Shown in pieces: positions 15,547 to 24,166 of a stretch of 64,000 nt of DNA (the first letter of the stretch is position 1; each line of letters begins with the position of its first letter). Below the pieces are notes generated by a model. That model had not been told where the DNA came from, ran no database searches, and saw nothing but the letters and a program-made list of their open reading frames with translations. The DNA comes from Enterovibrio sp051650965. Lineage in GTDB: Bacteria; Pseudomonadota; Gammaproteobacteria; Enterobacterales; Vibrionaceae. The translations under genes were made by a program, and so were the position numbers. The DNA is taken from positions 62,001-126,000 of the forward strand of contig JBOFRL010000023.1 in NCBI GenBank assembly GCA_051650965.1. Direction: 5' to 3'.

Positions 15547-17271
15547 CTACTCATCAAAAAGGCTAAACATTTCATCCTCATTCATAGCCATATTCAAATC
15601 GAACGGGTCGCTGGCAGAAGGAGCCGGAGCAGGAGCAACAGGAGCCGGAGCAGGGGCAACAGGAGCAGGTGGCTCACTGACAGGCGCTGGCTGCAGATCC
15701 AGCAGCGCTTCAAGGCTAGTCTCTGAAATGTTTGGCGAAAATGGCGGAACTACAGGTGCAAGCTGCGCTGCAGAGGTGCTAGGCGTTGCGGGCGCAGTAA
15801 ATACCGGAGCCGCCGTTTGTGCGACGCTGTGTGCAGGAGGAGCCGCAGTGGTAGTCGCGGGGAAAAATACCGGCGTTTGGCGAGCAGGAACAGATATCAA
15901 CGTAGAAAATGTTAAAGGAGCGCTTAGCACTGCAGAGGCAGTGGTGGGTTGAACTGCTGCAGTGGTTAATATTGGCACTGGTAAAACTGCGGCGATAGGA
16001 ACGTGTGAAATTAGCTGCAGTCGCATCTTAATGGCATTAATTAACGTTTGCGTCAAATTTAGCACGTTGGCTCCTGCAGCCCCTAGAGCCCTCCCTTGCC
16101 CCCCCCTTGTCTGTTGAAATCCCCGTATCCAATTCCTTGTTCCTCTACGCTGCACGGCTAAAAGCCCACTCAGACGCTCATAAGTCCCATGAAGTAGCCT
16201 TCCATCGTCTTGCAAAACACATATGACCCTTGCAAAAAAGGTGCAGCGATCTCTTAAATTTGTTGCTTTGTTAAAATCACCCATTAACGTTTGCAATTTT
16301 TCATCTTGTTGATTAATAAATGCAGCAGTGAAAGAAAGCCCTGCAGTTAAATCTGACTGAGCGGCTCCTGCCCCTGATCGGGTTTGCTCCTGCGATAAAG
16401 CAGTCACTTGTGGCGATGAAAGACACGTTTGGATTGCTGCAAGCAATTCTGTCCAAGAAAACATATCCATTGGCATCTGTAAGCGCATCGTTGAAGCAGT
16501 AGCGCCACCACTAGTAGTAGCGGTGCTAGACGCTGAGGTCGCGTTTGTATCCTGGCTATGCATCCTCTGCCAAACAGCGACAGAGTTTAGCTGAATACCT
16601 AACAACTCACTAAGGCGGGTTAATGTTCCACGCAAAAGCACTCCTTCACTCTCAAAGGCGCGCGCTGCTTTTATGATAAAAGCTGCACGACGGGCTGGAT
16701 TTTGCTCGTTATTAACTAGCTGCAAGATGAGTTTCAACACGGGATCACTGCAATTATCAATAGCCTGCTCAGAGAAAGATAATTCTAGAGATAATCGATT
16801 TTCATTTCCCTCAGCGCCTCCAGAGAGCCCAGCGTGCGCATCCTCTTTCCCCTGCTCATTTTCACGGCTGCCTTCCCTTTGCAGCCCTGTGTGCGTGAAC
16901 AAATGGGAAAAAAATGCATTTAAAGATAGTACAGCGGCAGGAGCAGGATTTGGATTGACTGGAGCCAAGTTAGGTACCAAATTATATGCAGGAGCTATTG
17001 CACGATAAGGAGCACCTCTTCCTCGCACTGGAACACGCGCAGACGCTCTTACCGGCCCAATTCCCCCAGCGACAGCTCCTGCTTGTTGGCCTGTGCTTGT
17101 AGAGGCCGCCGTGGTCGCTGGTATATTCGCAGTGTTAGTAACTACTGCAAGCTGCAACGTGGCGGTTACGGTGCTGGTTGTGGTTGGTTGCGCTGCGGTA
17201 GTTTGAGTTGTCGTTTGGCTGGTGCCAGCTGCGGCTGTGGTTGATGTGGGCGGCGGTTGGTTTGGAAACAT
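15547..17271 (-). CDS. Low-complexity protein with duplicated helical module and acidic tail, unknown
   Basis: 574 residues; AGGA lies 9 bases before the ATG at 17271. The N-terminal 115 residues are Thr/Ala/Pro-rich (MFPNQPPPTSTTAAAGTSQT) with no signal peptide. Two related helical modules follow at about 164-238 and 312-386. Each starts LSF and shares the pattern G-LL-GT-RLS-LL-Q-W; copy 1 reads LLRGTLTRLSELLGIQ and copy 2 LLHGTYERLSGLLAVQ. Each is followed by a short helix (TELLAAIQ; TQTLINAIK). The RLSxLL...W part looks like a helix-turn-helix but could be another helical fold. A Pro/Ala linker and an acidic aromatic tail (DPFDLNMAMNEDEMFSLFDE) end the protein. The family is unknown; a host-directed transcriptional or trafficking role is speculation. 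Confidence 0.75.
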   Translation of the reverse strand: MFPNQPPPTSTTAAAGTSQTTTQTTAAQPTTTSTVTATLQLAVVTNTANIPATTAASTSTGQQAGAVAGGIGPVRASARVPVRGRGAPYRAIAPAYNLVPNLAPVNPNPAPAAVLSLNAFFSHLFTHTGLQREGSRENEQGKEDAHAGLSGGAEGNENRLSLELSFSEQAIDNCSDPVLKLILQLVNNEQNPARRAAFIIKAARAFESEGVLLRGTLTRLSELLGIQLNSVAVWQRMHSQDTNATSASSTATTSGGATASTMRLQMPMDMFSWTELLAAIQTCLSSPQVTALSQEQTRSGAGAAQSDLTAGLSFTAAFINQQDEKLQTLMGDFNKATNLRDRCTFFARVICVLQDDGRLLHGTYERLSGLLAVQRRGTRNWIRGFQQTRGGQGRALGAAGANVLNLTQTLINAIKMRLQLISHVPIAAVLPVPILTTAAVQPTTASAVLSAPLTFSTLISVPARQTPVFFPATTTAAPPAHSVAQTAAPVFTAPATPSTSAAQLAPVVPPFSPNISETSLEALLDLQPAPVSEPPAPVAPAPAPVAPAPAPSASDPFDLNMAMNEDEMFSLFDE

Positions 17272-17616
17272 ACAAACAAATCCTACTAAAGCTATACAGC
17301 AACTTCAAAGATGGCCATCTGCTCTTTTTTTAAGCTTGAACTCATCAAATGGCATTTACGACAAAACATCTAAATAAAATCAAAGAGTTAAAATAGATGT
17401 CGCTGTTTACTATGCCTACAAAATAGCAGCTGCTGCTCAAATAATAATCGCAAACAATATGCAGTAAAACTAACACTCGCAAGTGAATAGATGTAAAAAA
17501 ATCCCTACACAAAATAACGCATTGAATTGCCAAACTTTATTCACACAACGATAAATTAGCTTGCGCTTTTAATCGCGCTGGATATGCTTGCTTTTTCTTT
17601 TTTTGGCGAGGTTCAT
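17272..17616. other. AT-rich divergent promoter spacer
   Basis: Between the minus-strand low-complexity gene and the plus-strand YcgN-like gene. It must contain both promoters. It is AT-rich; I see no gene, hairpin or recognisable operator. Confidence 0.5.
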
Positions 17617-18105
17617 TTGAATAAACTTCCTTTTTGGCAGCAAAAATCCCTTGATGAGATGAATGAGCAAGAATGGGAGCAGATCTGCGATGGCTGCGCT
17701 AAGTGCTGTTTGCACAAATTTATCGACGATGACACAGACGATCTGCACTACACCAATATCGCCTGCGAGCTGCTCGACAGCCAAACATGCCAGTGCAGCG
17801 ACTACGCCAACCGCTTTGCGCGCGGGGTGCAATGCTTAAAGTTGACCAAAGAAAATTTACCGCAATTTTACTGGCTGCCCGCGACCTGCTCCTACCGATT
17901 ACTCATGGAAAATCAGCCACTTCCAGAATGGCACCCGCTGCTCACCGGCTCTAAAGAGGCAATGCATGCAGCTAAAGGCTCGGTGCAAAACAGCGTGGTA
18001 TATGAAATAGACGTCATTGACTGGCAAGATCACATTGTGGAAAGTTTTTGCGCAGGCAAATCAAACGCTAAAAGCAAAACCCGCAATCGCACTCGCAAAA
18101 AATAA
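17617..18105 (+). CDS. YcgN-like UPF0260 cysteine-cluster protein
   Basis: Small cytoplasmic protein of the YkgJ/YcgN family, which carries a conserved metal-binding cysteine cluster and has no settled function. The cluster is CDGCAKCCLH, with C..C...C following (NIACELLDSQTCQCSDYANR). The conserved WHPLLTGSKEAMHAA and VIDWQDHI also match E. coli YcgN closely. I favour the TTG at 17617, with GAGG 5 bases before it, because it gives an N-terminus (NKLPFWQQKSLDEM) like that of E. coli; an ATG at 17584 is in frame but poorly preceded. The C-terminal Lys/Arg/Asn tail is extra relative to E. coli. dusC follows after 14 bases. Confidence 0.85.
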   Translation: MNKLPFWQQKSLDEMNEQEWEQICDGCAKCCLHKFIDDDTDDLHYTNIACELLDSQTCQCSDYANRFARGVQCLKLTKENLPQFYWLPATCSYRLLMENQPLPEWHPLLTGSKEAMHAAKGSVQNSVVYEIDVIDWQDHIVESFCAGKSNAKSKTRNRTRKK

Positions 18106-18119
18106 AAGGCAATAAAATC

Positions 18120-19076
18120 ATGCAGATCATTTTAGGGCCGATGCAAGGCGTGTTAGATGCGCCGGTGCGCGAGCTGCTTACCGCCATCAATCCTTATGCG
18201 CTGTGCGTCACCGAATTTGTGCGCGTCGTGGATGCTGTGCTTCCGCCGCATTATTACTACAGACTTTGTCCTGAGCTTAAAAATGGCGGCAAAACCGCTG
18301 CCGGAACCCCTGTTCGGGTGCAGCTGCTCGGGCAATCGCCACAATATATGGCAGAAAATGCGGCGCTCGCCATCGAGCTTGGTTCAGCCGGCATCGATCT
18401 CAACTTTGGCTGTCCATCAAAAACGGTGAACAACAGTTTAGGCGGCGCGGCGCTGTTAAAGCAGCCGGAGCTTATTTATCAAATCGTTAAGTCGGTCAGG
18501 ACGGCGATCCCGCACGCCTTGCTAAGCGCGAAAATTCGCCTCGGCTTTGACGATTGCAGCCCCTTTTTAGAGATCGCAGACGCCGCGTTAAACGCGGGCG
18601 TGGATGAGCTGGTGGTGCATGGCCGCAGCAAAGTGGATGGCTACAAAAAAGAGGCCATTCGCTGGGATCTCATCGGCGAAATTCAAAAACGCACCGCCGT
18701 TTCGGTCGTTGCCAATGGCGAAATTTGGTGCCAAGAGGATGCGCAAAACTGCCATTTTCAGACTGGCAGCAGCAATTTGATGGTGTGCCGCGGCGCGCTT
18801 TCGATGCCCAATTTAGCTGCGCACATAATGCAAGGCGCAGCGCCGCTTGCTTGGCGTGACGTTGTTGCGCTGCTGCTAACTTATGCGAAAAATTTTCCTC
18901 AGCAAGAGAAAAAACAATACGTATCAGCGCGCATCAAGCAATGGCTGCATTACCTAATGCTCAATTATCCAGAAGCTAGCTTGCTGTTTTTACAAATAAA
19001 AAACATTCACGAGCAAGAGCTTATCCAAACGGCGCTGCACAATTATCTGCAGCAAGAAACAGCGCTTGTCGTCTGA
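18120..19076 (+). CDS. dusC: tRNA-dihydrouridine(16) synthase DusC
   Basis: Flavoenzyme that reduces U16 of tRNAs to dihydrouridine. It is 318 aa (E. coli 315). The start MQIILGPMQGVLDAPVRELL is the DusC-type FMN-binding strand. The catalytic cysteine is Cys98 in DLNFGCPSKTVNNSLGG, the same position as in E. coli. HGRSKVDGYK and the VVANGEIW strand complete the FMN site. It lies 14 bases after the YcgN-like gene and is probably co-transcribed. Confidence 0.96.
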   Translation: MQIILGPMQGVLDAPVRELLTAINPYALCVTEFVRVVDAVLPPHYYYRLCPELKNGGKTAAGTPVRVQLLGQSPQYMAENAALAIELGSAGIDLNFGCPSKTVNNSLGGAALLKQPELIYQIVKSVRTAIPHALLSAKIRLGFDDCSPFLEIADAALNAGVDELVVHGRSKVDGYKKEAIRWDLIGEIQKRTAVSVVANGEIWCQEDAQNCHFQTGSSNLMVCRGALSMPNLAAHIMQGAAPLAWRDVVALLLTYAKNFPQQEKKQYVSARIKQWLHYLMLNYPEASLLFLQIKNIHEQELIQTALHNYLQQETALVV

Positions 19077-19345
19077 CAAATTTTTTGTCGCGCAAACCAC
19101 GTCCACCAAGCCAATAAACCACTGCAAAGACCCATTTGCGGTGGTCGTTATCGCCGCATAATTGCCTACCGCCCCCTTTTTTGCACGCGCATTTTTCCGA
19201 CTAATTTATAAAAAATTATTGAAAAATAAGTTGTTACGCAGGCAAATCCGAGAGTTGCGTCTAGTCTTAATTAAACAGCTATTTTCAATTTACAACATCC
19301 AACATCGCTCATTTGTAAGCATGTGCCGTCGTAAAAGGACTTTCT

Positions 19346-21280
19346 ATGACCATATTCGATCACTACCGCCAGCGCTACGAGCAAACCAAAGATGAAGAGC
19401 TAAGCTTGCAAGATTTTCTCGATTTATGTCGCGAAGATCGCAGCGCCTACGCAAATGCAGCGGAGCGACTGCTGATGGCGATTGGCGAGCCGGAAAAAAT
19501 TGACACCTCTTTGTCGCCCAAACTCAGCCGCCTTTTTTCCAACCGCGTCATTGCCCACTACAAAACGTTTGAAGATTTCTATGGCATGGAAGAGGCTATC
19601 GAGCAGATCGTCTCCTATTTAAAACATGCGGCTCAAGGGCTTGAAGAGCGCAAGCAGATCCTCTATTTGCTCGGGCCTGTTGGCGGCGGCAAGTCATCGC
19701 TGGCGGAAAAATTAAAACATTTAATGCAAAAAGTGCCGATTTACGTCCTTTCTGCCAATGGCGAGCGCAGCCCCGTCAATGATCATCCTTTTTGCCTATT
19801 TGACGTTAATGAAGATGGCAAAATTTTAGAAAGTCAGTACAAAATTCCAAAGCGTTACTTGCGCTCGATCATGTCGCCTTGGGTGGCGAAACGCTTGCAC
19901 GAATTTGGCGGCGATATTACCAAATTCAAAGTGGTGAAAATTCGCCCGTCGATTTTGGATCAAATTGCGATTGCCAAAACTGAGCCGGGCGATGAAAACA
20001 ACCAAGACATTTCCTCTTTGGTGGGGAAAGTCGACATTCGCAAGCTTGAATATTTTTCGCAAAATGATCCTGACGCCTACAGCTATTCAGGCGCACTTTG
20101 TAAGGCAAATCATGGCATTATGGAATTTGTCGAAATGTTTAAAGCGCCGATAAAAGTGCTGCATCCCCTGCTTACCGCGACGCAAGAAGGCAACTACAAC
20201 GGCACTGAGGGGATCTCTGCGCTGCCATTTGACGGCATGATTTTAGCGCACTCCAACGAGTCGGAATGGCAAACTTTCCGCAACAATAAAAACAACGAGG
20301 CTTTCCTCGACCGCGTTTTTATCGTCAAGGTGCCCTATTGCTTGCGCCTGTCAGAAGAGCGCAAAATTTACGAAAAACTTTTACAAAACAGCGAATTATC
20401 GACAGCCCCATGCGCCCCGAGCACGCTCGATATTTTAGCGCGCTTTAGCGTACTGTCGCGGCTCAAAGATCCAGAAAATTCAAACATCTACTCTAAAATG
20501 CGCGTCTATGACGGCGAGACGCTTAAAGACACCGATCCTAAAGCAAAATCTTATCAGGAGTACCGTGATTACGCGGGTGTCAATGAGGGGATGACCGGCC
20601 TGTCGACCCGTTTCGCGTTTAAAATTTTGTCGCGCGTATTTAATTTCGATCACAACGAAATTGCGGCAAATCCTGTGCACCTCTTTTATGTGTTAGAGCA
20701 GCAAATTGAACGCCAGCAATTTCCAGCCGAAGTGGCCGCAAAATATTTAGAGCACCTCAAAGGCCATTTGATCCCAAAATATATCGAATTTATCGGCAAA
20801 GAAGTGCAAACCGCTTATTTAGAATCCTACTCTGAATACGGGCAAAATATTTTTGACCGCTATGTTGTTTATGCTGACTTTTGGATCCAAGACCAAGAAT
20901 ATCGCGATCCCGATACCGGCCAATTATTCGATAGAGCAGCGTTAAATGCTGAGCTTGAAAAAATAGAAAAACCAGCTGGAATAAGCAATCCAAAAGATTT
21001 TCGTAATGAGATCGTCAATTTTGTCCTTCGCGCAAGAGCAAATAATGAAGGACGAAATCCAGCGTGGACAAGCTATGAAAAATTGCGCACCGTAATTGAA
21101 AAGAAAATGTTTTCTAATACCGAAGATCTGCTTCCTGTTATTTCCTTTAATGCGAAAACGTCCACCGAAGAGCAGAAAAAACACGAAGATTTTGTCGCAA
21201 GAATGATGGAAAAAGGTTATACGCGAAAACAAGTTCGTTTACTATCAGAGTGGTATTTGCGAGTTAGAAAATCATCCTAA
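19346..21280 (+). CDS. yeaG: PrkA serine kinase (YeaG)
   Basis: PrkA-type AAA+ and kinase protein; in E. coli YeaG acts with YeaH in nitrogen-starvation and stationary-phase adaptation. 644 aa (E. coli 644). The Walker A motif GPVGGGKS is at 110-117, within the PrkA AAA domain; the C-terminal PrkA kinase-like domain contains YAGVNEGMTGLSTRFAFKIL. AGGA lies 7 bases before the ATG. It heads yeaG-yeaH-spoVR, a widely conserved trio. Codon use shifts toward AT near its 3' end and continues so through the next two genes. Confidence 0.97.
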   Translation: MTIFDHYRQRYEQTKDEELSLQDFLDLCREDRSAYANAAERLLMAIGEPEKIDTSLSPKLSRLFSNRVIAHYKTFEDFYGMEEAIEQIVSYLKHAAQGLEERKQILYLLGPVGGGKSSLAEKLKHLMQKVPIYVLSANGERSPVNDHPFCLFDVNEDGKILESQYKIPKRYLRSIMSPWVAKRLHEFGGDITKFKVVKIRPSILDQIAIAKTEPGDENNQDISSLVGKVDIRKLEYFSQNDPDAYSYSGALCKANHGIMEFVEMFKAPIKVLHPLLTATQEGNYNGTEGISALPFDGMILAHSNESEWQTFRNNKNNEAFLDRVFIVKVPYCLRLSEERKIYEKLLQNSELSTAPCAPSTLDILARFSVLSRLKDPENSNIYSKMRVYDGETLKDTDPKAKSYQEYRDYAGVNEGMTGLSTRFAFKILSRVFNFDHNEIAANPVHLFYVLEQQIERQQFPAEVAAKYLEHLKGHLIPKYIEFIGKEVQTAYLESYSEYGQNIFDRYVVYADFWIQDQEYRDPDTGQLFDRAALNAELEKIEKPAGISNPKDFRNEIVNFVLRARANNEGRNPAWTSYEKLRTVIEKKMFSNTEDLLPVISFNAKTSTEEQKKHEDFVARMMEKGYTRKQVRLLSEWYLRVRKSS

Positions 21281-21306
21281 GTAATATTTATTAATTAAGA
21301 AAATTC

Positions 21307-22575
21307 ATGGCAAATTTCATTGATAGAAGATTAAATGGAAAAAATAAAAGCGCTGTTAATCGGCAGCGCTTTTTATCTCGTCATAAACAGCAAATTAAAA
21401 ATTTACTCTCTGATGCGATAAACCGCAGATCCATTACCGATCTCAAAAACGGTGAAAAAATAACCATCGCAGAAAAAGATATCAGCGAGCCTATTTTTCA
21501 TCATGATGTCGGCGGGCAACGCGAAATGGTTCACCCTGGCAATGACCGATTTGTTGCTGGTGATAAAATTGATCGCCCTTCTGGTCCGCAAAATAAAAAA
21601 ACCGGAGAAGGTCAAGCCGATAATCGCGGTGACGGTGAAGATGATTTTGTTTTCCAAATTTCTAAAGATGAATATTTAGATCTTTTATTTGAAGATTTAG
21701 AATTGCCTGATCTAAAAGAGACCAGCTCAGCGAAATTAGTGGATGAAAAAACACGCAGAAGTGGCTTTAAATCATCCGGAGTTCCCGCAAATATTGCAAT
21801 TATTCGCTCCTTGCAAAACTCTTTAGCAAGGCGACTTGCTATATCTGCAGGCAAAAAAAAGCAGATCAGAGAATTAAAAGAAGAGTTAGCGAATTTACAA
21901 AAAAATGAACCTGCGCAGCCTTTAGAAGAAAAAAGAGTTGTGCAGCAAATCGAAGTTTTACAGAAAAAAATTGATGCCGTTCCTTTTATCGATACATTTG
22001 ATCTTCGTTTTAAAAATTACGAAAAACAGTCCATTCCTAGCAGCCAAGCTGTTATGTTTTGCTTAATGGATGTGTCGGGTTCAATGGATCAAGCGACCAA
22101 AGATATTGCTAAACGCTTTTATTTTTTACTCTATCTATTTTTGATCCGCAATTACAAGCACGTTGATGTTGTATTTATCCGCCACCATACGCAAGCCAAA
22201 GAAGTGGATGAACACGAATTTTTTTATTCGCAAGAAACTGGGGGAACCATTGTCTCTAGTGCATTAGTGCTGATGCACCAAATAATAAAAGAGCGCTACC
22301 CTTCAGATAAATGGAATATCTATGCTGTGCAAGCATCGGACGGTGATAATTGGGCGGACGACTCACCCACTTGTAAAGAGTTTTTAGTGAAAAATCTATT
22401 GCCATTAGTTCGTCACTACTCTTACATCGAAATAACCAGACGAGCACATCAAACATTATGGCAAGAATATGAATCATTAAATATTGATCATAATAATTTT
22501 TCAATGCAGCACATTAAAAACGCCGAGGATATTTATCCTATCTTTAGAGAATTATTTAAAAAGCAGACTGCATAA
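21307..22575 (+). CDS. yeaH: YeaH/YhbH family protein (DUF444, VWA-like)
   Basis: Partner of the PrkA kinase. 422 aa (E. coli 427). It begins MANFIDRRLNGKNKSAVNRQ, has a charged Gly-rich linker (around 68-115), a Lys/Glu helix near 185-220 and a von Willebrand A-like domain whose metal site is MDVSGSMD at about 254-261. The C-terminal half has GGTIVSSAL and ASDGDNWADD. It starts 26 bases after yeaG. Confidence 0.96.
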   Translation: MANFIDRRLNGKNKSAVNRQRFLSRHKQQIKNLLSDAINRRSITDLKNGEKITIAEKDISEPIFHHDVGGQREMVHPGNDRFVAGDKIDRPSGPQNKKTGEGQADNRGDGEDDFVFQISKDEYLDLLFEDLELPDLKETSSAKLVDEKTRRSGFKSSGVPANIAIIRSLQNSLARRLAISAGKKKQIRELKEELANLQKNEPAQPLEEKRVVQQIEVLQKKIDAVPFIDTFDLRFKNYEKQSIPSSQAVMFCLMDVSGSMDQATKDIAKRFYFLLYLFLIRNYKHVDVVFIRHHTQAKEVDEHEFFYSQETGGTIVSSALVLMHQIIKERYPSDKWNIYAVQASDGDNWADDSPTCKEFLVKNLLPLVRHYSYIEITRRAHQTLWQEYESLNIDHNNFSMQHIKNAEDIYPIFRELFKKQTA

Positions 22576-22611
22576 CACATTAACGCTTATAAATGTTAGG
22601 ATCGCTTCTTG

Positions 22612-24117
22612 ATGAAAATAAAAAAAACGCTATGCGATGGACCTGATTGGACATTTGAATTGCTCGAGCAATATCATGCTCACATCAAACGCATTGCAGA
22701 GCATTATCAATTAGATACCTATCCTAACCAAATAGAAATTATTACTGCCGAGCAAATGATGGATGCATATTCGAGCATTGGCATGCCGATCAATTATAAT
22801 CACTGGTCTTTTGGCAAAAAATTTATTGATGTCGAAAAAAATTATAAACACGGTCAAACAGGGCTTGCCTACGAAATTGTTATAAATTCTAATCCATGTA
22901 TCTCATATTTAATGGAAGAGAATACTATCACTATGCAAGCGCTTGTCATGGCGCATGCCTGCTATGGCCATAATTCTTTTTTCAAAGGTAATTACTTATT
23001 TAGAACTTGGACCGATGCAAGTTCAATCATCGATTATCTTTCTTTCGCAAAAAAATATATCAGTGACTGTGAAGAAAAATACGGTGTAGAGCAAGTTGAG
23101 TCTTTGCTTGATTCTTGCCACGCCTTAATGAATTACGGTGTTGATAGGTATAAAAGGCCGCAGAGAATATCTTTATCTGAAGAGAAAATTCGCCAAAAAA
23201 ATAGGGAAGATTATCTACAATCACAAATAAACGAGTTATGGAGGACGATACCTAAACATGAAAGTGTCAAAAAGAAAAAGGAACAAAATTTCCCATCTGA
23301 ACCACAAGAAAACATTTTATATTTTCTTGAGAAAAACTCGCAATTGTCAGAGCCATGGCAAAGAGAAATTATCAGAATAGTCAGGAAAATAAGCCAATAT
23401 TTTTATCCGCAAAAACAAACTCAAGTAATGAATGAAGGCTGGGCAACTTTTTGGCATTATAATATATTAAATCACCTTTATGATGAGGGATTAGTGACGG
23501 AGAAATTCAGTATTGAATTTTTGCACAGCCATACAAGTGTTATTGCACAGCCGCATTATAACAGTCAATATTACAGTGGTATAAATCCTTATTCTCTTGG
23601 ATTTGCCATATTTCAAGATATCAGAAGAATTTGCGAAAATCCGACCCAAGAAGATAAAGAGTGGTTTCCTGAAATTGCAGGCAAAAATTGGTTGGAAACT
23701 GTGCACTTTGCAATGAAAAACTTTAAAGATGAAAGTTTTATTAGTCAATACTTATCACCAAAAGTAATGCGTGATTTAAAATTATTCTCGATTAATGATG
23801 ATGAAAAAAATAACTTTATTGAAATTACCAACATTCATAATGATGAAGGCTATTTAAATATCAGACAAAAATTGTCTGCACAATATAACTTAAGCAACCG
23901 AGAGCCGAATATCCAAGTAGTCAATGTGGATTTACACGGTAACCGAGCGCTTACTCTGCGTCATATTCCGCACAAAAAGATCCCCCTGCACCAAAGCTAT
24001 GAACAAGTGCTTAAGCACGCCCATAAATTGTGGGGATTTGATGTTATTCTTGAACAAGAATTAGCCGATGGAAAATCGATTATTTTAGGAAGCTATCCGG
24101 CAAAATCAAGCAAATGA
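22612..24117 (+). CDS. SpoVR family protein (YcgB)
   Basis: SpoVR-like protein, 501 aa (E. coli YcgB 510), function unknown but co-conserved with PrkA and YeaH. Diagnostic stretches are YPNQIEIITAEQMMDAYSSI, PINYNHWSFGKKF, MAHACYGHNSFFKGNYLF, VMNEGWATFWHYNILNHLYD and INPYSLGFAIFQDIRRICE. The start is ambiguous: AGGA at 22598 serves either TTG 22609 or ATG 22612; I chose the ATG. It follows yeaH by 36 bases and ends the operon at the 24124 terminator. Confidence 0.96.
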   Translation: MKIKKTLCDGPDWTFELLEQYHAHIKRIAEHYQLDTYPNQIEIITAEQMMDAYSSIGMPINYNHWSFGKKFIDVEKNYKHGQTGLAYEIVINSNPCISYLMEENTITMQALVMAHACYGHNSFFKGNYLFRTWTDASSIIDYLSFAKKYISDCEEKYGVEQVESLLDSCHALMNYGVDRYKRPQRISLSEEKIRQKNREDYLQSQINELWRTIPKHESVKKKKEQNFPSEPQENILYFLEKNSQLSEPWQREIIRIVRKISQYFYPQKQTQVMNEGWATFWHYNILNHLYDEGLVTEKFSIEFLHSHTSVIAQPHYNSQYYSGINPYSLGFAIFQDIRRICENPTQEDKEWFPEIAGKNWLETVHFAMKNFKDESFISQYLSPKVMRDLKLFSINDDEKNNFIEITNIHNDEGYLNIRQKLSAQYNLSNREPNIQVVNVDLHGNRALTLRHIPHKKIPLHQSYEQVLKHAHKLWGFDVILEQELADGKSIILGSYPAKSSK

Positions 24118-24123
24118 CCAATT

Positions 24124-24166
24124 AAAAATAGAGGAAAATATTATTTCAATATCTTCCCCTATTTTT
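24124..24166. terminator. Bidirectional terminator between spoVR and fadR
   Basis: AAAAATAG (24124-24131) pairs with CTATTTTT (24159-24166); GGAA and TTCC extend the stem beyond one mismatch. The A- and T-rich arms serve both convergent genes and touch the fadR stop codon. Confidence 0.7.
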
